From NCBI RefSeq assembly GCF_003837865.1, contig NZ_RQIS01000010.1:186001-250000 (forward strand): a stretch of DNA of 64,000 bases, given 5' to 3'. Source of the stretch: Paraburkholderia dinghuensis. Its GTDB lineage: Bacteria > Pseudomonadota > Gammaproteobacteria > Burkholderiales > Burkholderiaceae. A model generated the notes under the pieces. The model saw only the letters and a list, made by a program, of their open reading frames with translations, was not told the origin of the DNA and made no database searches. The translations under genes were made by a program, and so were the position numbers. Shown piece by piece: positions 62,388-64,000 of this stretch (within the stretch, counting starts at the first letter, position 1; each line of letters begins with the position of its first letter).

Positions 62388-64000
62388 CAGCTTTTCTCCA
62401 CCGATTGCAGGTCTTTGTCGCGCACGCCGAGGTGCGAGACGATCGTGAGCGTCGTGCCGACCACCGCGCAGAAAACGCCGAGGTCGAACAACATGGCCGT
62501 GCTCAATTCGACTTCCCCGACGAGCGGCACATCGAAATGCCCGAACGCGGTCGTGAGGAACGGCCGCCCGAATGCCAGGCTACCGAGGCCGGTGCCCGCG
62601 GCCACGAGAAGGCCGAGTCCCGTAAGCGCGCGATAGTTGATGCGGATGCGCGACTCGGTCCACAGCACGCCGCTCGCCAGATACTGCAGCAGCAGTGCCA
62701 CGGAAAAGATCAGCGCGGCGATGAAGCCGCCGCCCGGCAGGTTGTGGCCGCGCAGGAACACGAACACGGCGACGAGCGTCGTGAGCGGCAGCATGAGCCG
62801 CGCGAGGATGGCGAGCAGCAGCGGGTGCGACTGCGACGTCCACGGCAGGCCGCCCGGCCCCGTCGCGGGCGCAGCGAGGCGCAGGCCGCGCAGCAGCGCC
62901 TTCACCGCAATTCCGGCGACCGCGAGCACGCTGATCTCGACCATCGTGTCGAAGCCGCGGAAGTCCACGAGGATCACGTTCACCACGTTGTGTCCGCCGC
63001 TGCCCGGCAGCGCGTTCGCGAGAAAGAACGGCGCGATGCCCTGGCCCGGCGCACGCGTCATCACGGCCCAGGCGACGCCGCCGATCAGCGCGCCGCCCGC
63101 CACTGCAATCACGCCATTGCGAACGCGCGCGCCCGCGCGCTCGACGACGCGCTGCCGGTTCGGCAGGAAGTAGAGCGCGAGCACGAGCAGCAGGACCGTC
63201 ACGATTTCGACCGACATCTGCGTGAGTGCGAGATCGGGAGCGGAGAAGCGGGCGAACGCGAGCGTGACGAAGAGGCCACAGGTGCCGAGCAGGATGAGCG
63301 CGAGAAGCGGGTTCGCGCGCATGCGCACCACGCCGAGCGCAAGCAGCGCGAGGAATGCGAGACCGGCGAGCGTGACCGCATCGATCGGCGTGGGGGCGAG
63401 CGGACCGCCGATCGGGTCGAGCGCGAAGAGCGCCGAGCCCGGCACGACGATCATCGCGGCGATCATCCACGTCAGATACGTCGGCAGCGAGCCGTTTTCG
63501 AACACACGCACGACGACGGCGGCGGCCTGTTCGAGCCGCTGCACGAAGCGGTCGAAGCCTTCGCTCGCATTCATTTCGGAGAGCCGCGAGCGGTGATGGC
63601 GGAACGCGTCGCGGCGCATGATGAACAGCAGCGCGCCCGCGCAGAACGACACCGCGCTCATCGCGAGCGGCAGGTTCAGGCCGTGCCAGATGCTCAGGCT
63701 GTATTCCGGCACGGAGCCGCCGAGCGCGAACCACGCCGCCGATTCGAGCATGCGTCCGATGGTCTGCTGCGGAAAAAGGCCGACGGCGAGGCACAGCACC
63801 ACGAGAATCTCGACGGGTAGCCGCATGAAGCGCGGCGGTTCATGCGGCGGGAAGTGCGGCAGGTCGCGCGGTGCGGCGCCGTCCCAGAACACGCCATAGA
63901 TGAAGCGCAGCGAATACGCCACCGAGAGCCCGGTCGCCACGACGGCGAGCGCCGGAATGACCCAGTTGAAGTCGCCGAGCAGCCCTTGTGCGAGCGTCTC
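62387..64000 (-). CDS. mrpA: Monovalent cation/proton antiporter subunit A (A/B fusion), partial
   Basis: The frame is open through the right edge; 537 C-terminal residues are present. Seen are the end of the NuoL-like part (VAYSLRFIYGVFWDG), the MrpA C-terminal DUF4040-like region (LAFARFSAPDLALTQMSVEI) and a C-terminal MnhB-like domain (MLPLTTLVAVFVFLRGHNLP; GGGFIAALIFSVALLLQYLA). Absence of a separate B gene agrees with an A-B fusion, as in many proteobacterial six-gene Pha/Mrp systems. The N-terminus lies beyond the window. Confidence 0.94.
   Translation of the reverse strand, partial: ETLAQGLLGDFNWVIPALAVVATGLSVAYSLRFIYGVFWDGAAPRDLPHFPPHEPPRFMRLPVEILVVLCLAVGLFPQQTIGRMLESAAWFALGGSVPEYSLSIWHGLNLPLAMSAVSFCAGALLFIMRRDAFRHHRSRLSEMNASEGFDRFVQRLEQAAAVVVRVFENGSLPTYLTWMIAAMIVVPGSALFALDPIGGPLAPTPIDAVTLAGLAFLALLALGVVRMRANPLLALILLGTCGLFVTLAFARFSAPDLALTQMSVEIVTVLLLVLALYFLPNRQRVVERAGARVRNGVIAVAGGALIGGVAWAVMTRAPGQGIAPFFLANALPGSGGHNVVNVILVDFRGFDTMVEISVLAVAGIAVKALLRGLRLAAPATGPGGLPWTSQSHPLLLAILARLMLPLTTLVAVFVFLRGHNLPGGGFIAALIFSVALLLQYLASGVLWTESRIRINYRALTGLGLLVAAGTGLGSLAFGRPFLTTAFGHFDVPLVGEVELSTAMLFDLGVFCAVVGTTLTIVSHLGVRDKDLQSVEKS

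Overview
The window looks like a chromosomal segment of a Burkholderiaceae bacterium (Paraburkholderia, Caballeronia or Burkholderia type). The basis is high GC with strong GC3 bias, a Burkholderia-type 16-strand porin, a DUF4148 secreted protein, the DUF3300/DUF2950 pair and the style of the acyl-CoA operons. The genus is inferred. No rRNA, tRNA, CRISPR array, integrase or intact insertion sequence was seen.

Left part (1-22.8 kb). A truncated AraC-type regulator is divergent from a branched-chain (valine type) acyl-CoA operon: acyl-CoA dehydrogenase, AMP-forming acyl-CoA ligase, a possible enoyl-CoA hydratase remnant, and 3-hydroxyisobutyryl-CoA hydrolase. Then come a flavin reductase, PpnP, an alpha/beta hydrolase, a secreted SgcJ-like protein, the DUF3300-DUF2950 envelope pair, a BamA-like outer-membrane barrel, a DyP peroxidase-encapsulin nanocompartment operon, a DedA/PAP2/LssY fusion, and a beta-oxidation operon resembling pim genes (two acyl-CoA dehydrogenases and a bifunctional hydratase/dehydrogenase) facing a LysR regulator.

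Middle (22.8-46.7 kb), the most unusual part. An AT-richer 1000-codon gene encodes a protein whose C-terminal third matches the calmodulin/actin-activated nucleotidyl cyclase toxins (CyaA, edema factor, ExoY). It is divergent from a large gene set: two multicopper-oxidase-like proteins, a 2702-residue secreted mosaic protein (degenerate cupredoxins, Ig-like repeats, IPT/TIG, beta-helix), a small exported protein, two paralogous LolA-like proteins, and a cytochrome c fused to a periplasmic-binding fold. Beyond an opposing lytic transglycosylase lie a NarL-type response regulator, a soluble PAS histidine kinase, a Sco copper chaperone with a His/Met-rich linker, and a second NarL-type regulator.

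This runs into a compact operon (46.8-56.9 kb) for an atypical type II secretion system: pseudopilin G, GspF, GspE, PilM/PilN/PilO-like platform proteins, a GspC/PilP-like protein, a secretin and three more pseudopilin-like proteins. The working hypothesis is one functional locus: the secretion system exports the giant and multicopper proteins, Sco and cytochrome c handle copper and electrons, and the two-component genes control it. The closest known parallel I recall is the Geobacter OxpG/OmpB arrangement (atypical T2SS exporting a multicopper protein). The substrate, perhaps Mn or another metal, is not readable from sequence.

Right end (57-64 kb). A porin, a DUF4148 protein, and a minus-strand Mrp/Mnh-type multisubunit cation/proton antiporter operon (A-C-D-E-F-G, with the A subunit cut by the window edge).
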